From Planctomycetota bacterium (lineage in GTDB: Bacteria; Planctomycetota; MHYJ01; JACPRB01), in the NCBI GenBank assembly GCA_016209705.1, contig JACQVR010000094.1:64064-125981 (forward strand): a stretch of 61,918 nt of DNA. Reading direction: 5' to 3'. The notes under the pieces are model-generated. The model ran no database searches and had not been told where the DNA came from. It worked only from the letters and a program-made list of their open reading frames with translations. The position numbers and the translations under genes were made by a program. How positions within the stretch are numbered: position 1 is the stretch's first letter; every line of letters begins with the position of its first letter. Positions 60,721 to 61,918 of the stretch are shown piece after piece.

Positions 60721-61002
60721 ATGAAAGCGATCTGGAACGGTCAAGTCGTCGCGGAGAGCGACCGGACGGTCGAGATGGACGGTTACCGATACTTCCCGCG
60801 CGATGCCGTTCGCATGGACCTGCTCCGTCCGGCGCCGAAGACGGCGGACGATCTGGACTGACCGCACGGGGTTCAGTTCTACGATGTCGCCGTGGGCGAC
60901 GCGCGCAGCGAGCGGGCGGCATGGTCGTACGAGGCGCCGAACGCGCCCCTGAGTCATATCGCTCATTGGATCGGCTTCTGGCGGGACGTCGAAGTCAAGT
61001 GA
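60721..61002 (+). CDS. DUF427 protein with in-frame UGA at a conserved Cys position
   Basis: 93 sense positions from MKAIWNGQVVAESDRTVEMD, then YRYFPRDAVRMDLLRPAPKT and ADDLD, then UGA at 60859-60861 (codon 47), then PHGVQFYDVAVGDARSERAA, WSYEAPNAPLSHIAHWIGFW, RDVEVK and TGA at 61000-61002. Both halves match DUF427 proteins, where I recall a conserved Cys just before Pro-x-x-Gly. TGGAGG precedes the ATG. Either this is a selenocysteine codon or a nonsense mutation of a Cys codon (one base change). The family's function is not established. Confidence 0.8.
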
Positions 61003-61177
61003 CTCCGTCGCGCCCGGCTGCTTGAAGAGCCGAAACGTGGAAAGGAGGCTGCCTTCCCCATCATCGAGAGTCATGTCTTCAACCGCTATCTCGATCTCGG
61101 CCGTCGCCACGGTCGAGCCGTTCATTCTGCCCGTTCGGCTCCAGACGATGTTCAGCGCCCGGGACCAGAAGGACTCT

Positions 61178-61801
61178 TCAGCGATTCCCCTCCAAAATTC
61201 CTCTTAGCGTAGCAGGATTTGTAGTACCTGACCGAATGGCGGCCGCAACGGCCCACGCCCTGTTGGCTAGTTCCGACGTAGGCGCGTGCGCCGCCGCGAA
61301 ATCGAAAGCCGGCAGCGCTTTCGAAGGTGGAAAGTAGTTCACCAGTTGGCCGACCCAGTAGGTGAAAAATCCAGCGTCGTTGAATCGCGAAATCGCCTGA
61401 CCTATCGCATCCATCATTCGTTGCTCGTAGGCGGCGTCCGACGTCCTGTACTCCGTGTATTCTTCGAGGAGCCGGCCCAGGGCGCTCGCGGCCAGTTGCC
61501 GACTGCTCGCGGAACCGGCGATTTCAAACAGGGATTCTTCGAATCCTTGCGGCCGTGCCATGGCCAGCGTGTGGATCGCTTCCGCAGCCAGCTTTGGGGC
61601 GTTCGTATCCTGAGCCATTCGGCCAAGAACGGCGGCCTCCGCCTCCGTCATATACTCGGTTCCGCGAATTTCGATGATGGCCTTGAGCTGCACTTCTGGG
61701 GCTGGGTCCGAGATCAGGGATCGCCATGAGTCCCTGAACCCCGGGGGCTGGTTCTTAAGGAGGGCCGCAAAATCCAGAAAAGGGCTATTTACTTGACTCA
61801 A
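61178..61801 (-). CDS. HEAT-like protein of unknown function
   Basis: 207 residues from a TTG at 61801. All-alpha repeats such as LIKAIIEIRGTEYMTEAEAA-like helices, LAAEAIHTLAMARPQGFEES and LAASALGRLLEEYTEYRTSD suggest HEAT/armadillo folding. It starts 7 nt after the stop of the partial gene upstream, so they are probably cotranscribed. No signal peptide, catalytic motif or known family is seen. Confidence 0.65.
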   Translation of the reverse strand: MSQVNSPFLDFAALLKNQPPGFRDSWRSLISDPAPEVQLKAIIEIRGTEYMTEAEAAVLGRMAQDTNAPKLAAEAIHTLAMARPQGFEESLFEIAGSASSRQLAASALGRLLEEYTEYRTSDAAYEQRMMDAIGQAISRFNDAGFFTYWVGQLVNYFPPSKALPAFDFAAAHAPTSELANRAWAVAAAIRSGTTNPATLRGILEGNR

Positions 61802-61808
61802 CTAGGCC

Positions 61809-61918
61809 CTACATGTTGGGGGGTAGCGGGGTAATGAGCTTGGCGAACGGCGTGGGCTGAACGGCCGCAGCCTGCTCCATCAATCTGAAGAAAAGCTTGC
61901 CCCGGTATCGTGAGGTCC
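61809..61918 (-). CDS. Partial gene, C-terminal end only
   Basis: A minus-strand frame entering from the right edge ends at TAG (complement of 61809-61811). It reads SRYRGKLFFRLMEQAAAVQP then TPFAKLITPLPPNM. The composition looks coding and the next gene starts 7 nt later, but it is too short to identify. Confidence 0.5.
   Translation of the reverse strand, partial: TSRYRGKLFFRLMEQAAAVQPTPFAKLITPLPPNM

Noticed and set aside
60859..60861. UGA read as sense genome-wide (genetic code change)
   Set aside because: Many intact genes here end with TGA, including junctions such as ATGA and GTGA, so UGA is a normal stop.
60682..61125. A 147-codon minus-strand ORF over the DUF427 gene
   Set aside because: Its distal half is the mirror of DUF427. 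The first 40 codons (61003-61125) look somewhat coding (VEDMTLDDGEGSLLSTFRLF), so a fragment of another gene there is possible, but I cannot identify it.

Overview
The window is a visibly GC-rich stretch of a Gram-negative bacterial chromosome. The organism makes lipid A (lpxK and an LpxL-type acyltransferase). It encodes HEAT-repeat and lysine/glutamate-rich secreted proteins of unknown role, and carries a broken relative of squalene-cyclase-repeat proteins. This mix, together with many housekeeping singletons outside classical operons (trpF, fmt, purC, ruvC, gatCA without gatB), fits the Planctomycetota or another PVC-like or uncultured lineage best; that placement is inference. I saw no rRNA, tRNA, CRISPR array, prophage or complete insertion sequence. 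The region reads as ordinary chromosome with a few decayed genes.

Layout. 1-8.5 kb: end of a lipoprotein gene, GH15 glucosidase, arfB, then minus-strand folC, mfd, rnc and ridA. 8.6-14 kb: FAD oxidoreductase, fmt, trpF, lpxK, lpxL-like. 13.9-18.7 kb: minus-strand run rimO-pgsA-rsbU-rsbW-rsbV (phosphatase, anti-sigma kinase and STAS antagonist of a partner-switching system). 19-23.5 kb: fmdB, a six-helix membrane protein, PAP2, rsmE, and a secreted repeat protein behind a MITE-like hairpin. 23.9-26.6 kb: NtrB/NtrC-type two-component pair. 26.7-31 kb: lipid kinase, then an overlapping trio (COG3375 GNAT, MenC/NSAR-type racemase, YhdJ-like DNA methyltransferase), an FnIII relic and nth. 31-44 kb: purC, ruvC, GTP-PEPCK, NhaC antiporter, NSS transporter with a 45-residue membrane partner, gatC-gatA, a HEAT protein, a Ski2-like helicase, a coiled-coil protein. 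44-52 kb: tpiA, secG, yicC-gmk-rpoZ-coaC-coaB, a broken gene, ftsK, clpS. 52-59 kb: a small lipoprotein, cardiolipin synthase, an agmatinase-like gene, and egtD-senA-senB, then pirin. 59-61.9 kb: ECF sigma/anti-sigma pair, a DUF1579 relic, a DUF427 gene with an in-frame UGA, a HEAT-like gene and a partial gene.

The best leads are: (1) egtD-senA-senB, which predicts selenoneine (or ergothioneine) synthesis, with no senC in view; (2) the DUF427 gene about 2.3 kb away, where UGA replaces a cysteine that I recall as conserved; (3) a 33-bp dyad repeat found exactly three times, always ahead of a similar TTGCGY-type promoter (folC, purC, agmatinase/egtD); (4) good sigma-70-like promoters placed so close to the start codon that transcripts should be leaderless; and (5) several families of intergenic hairpins. 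Positions were counted by hand from the sequence; family assignments come from recognising motifs, not from searches.
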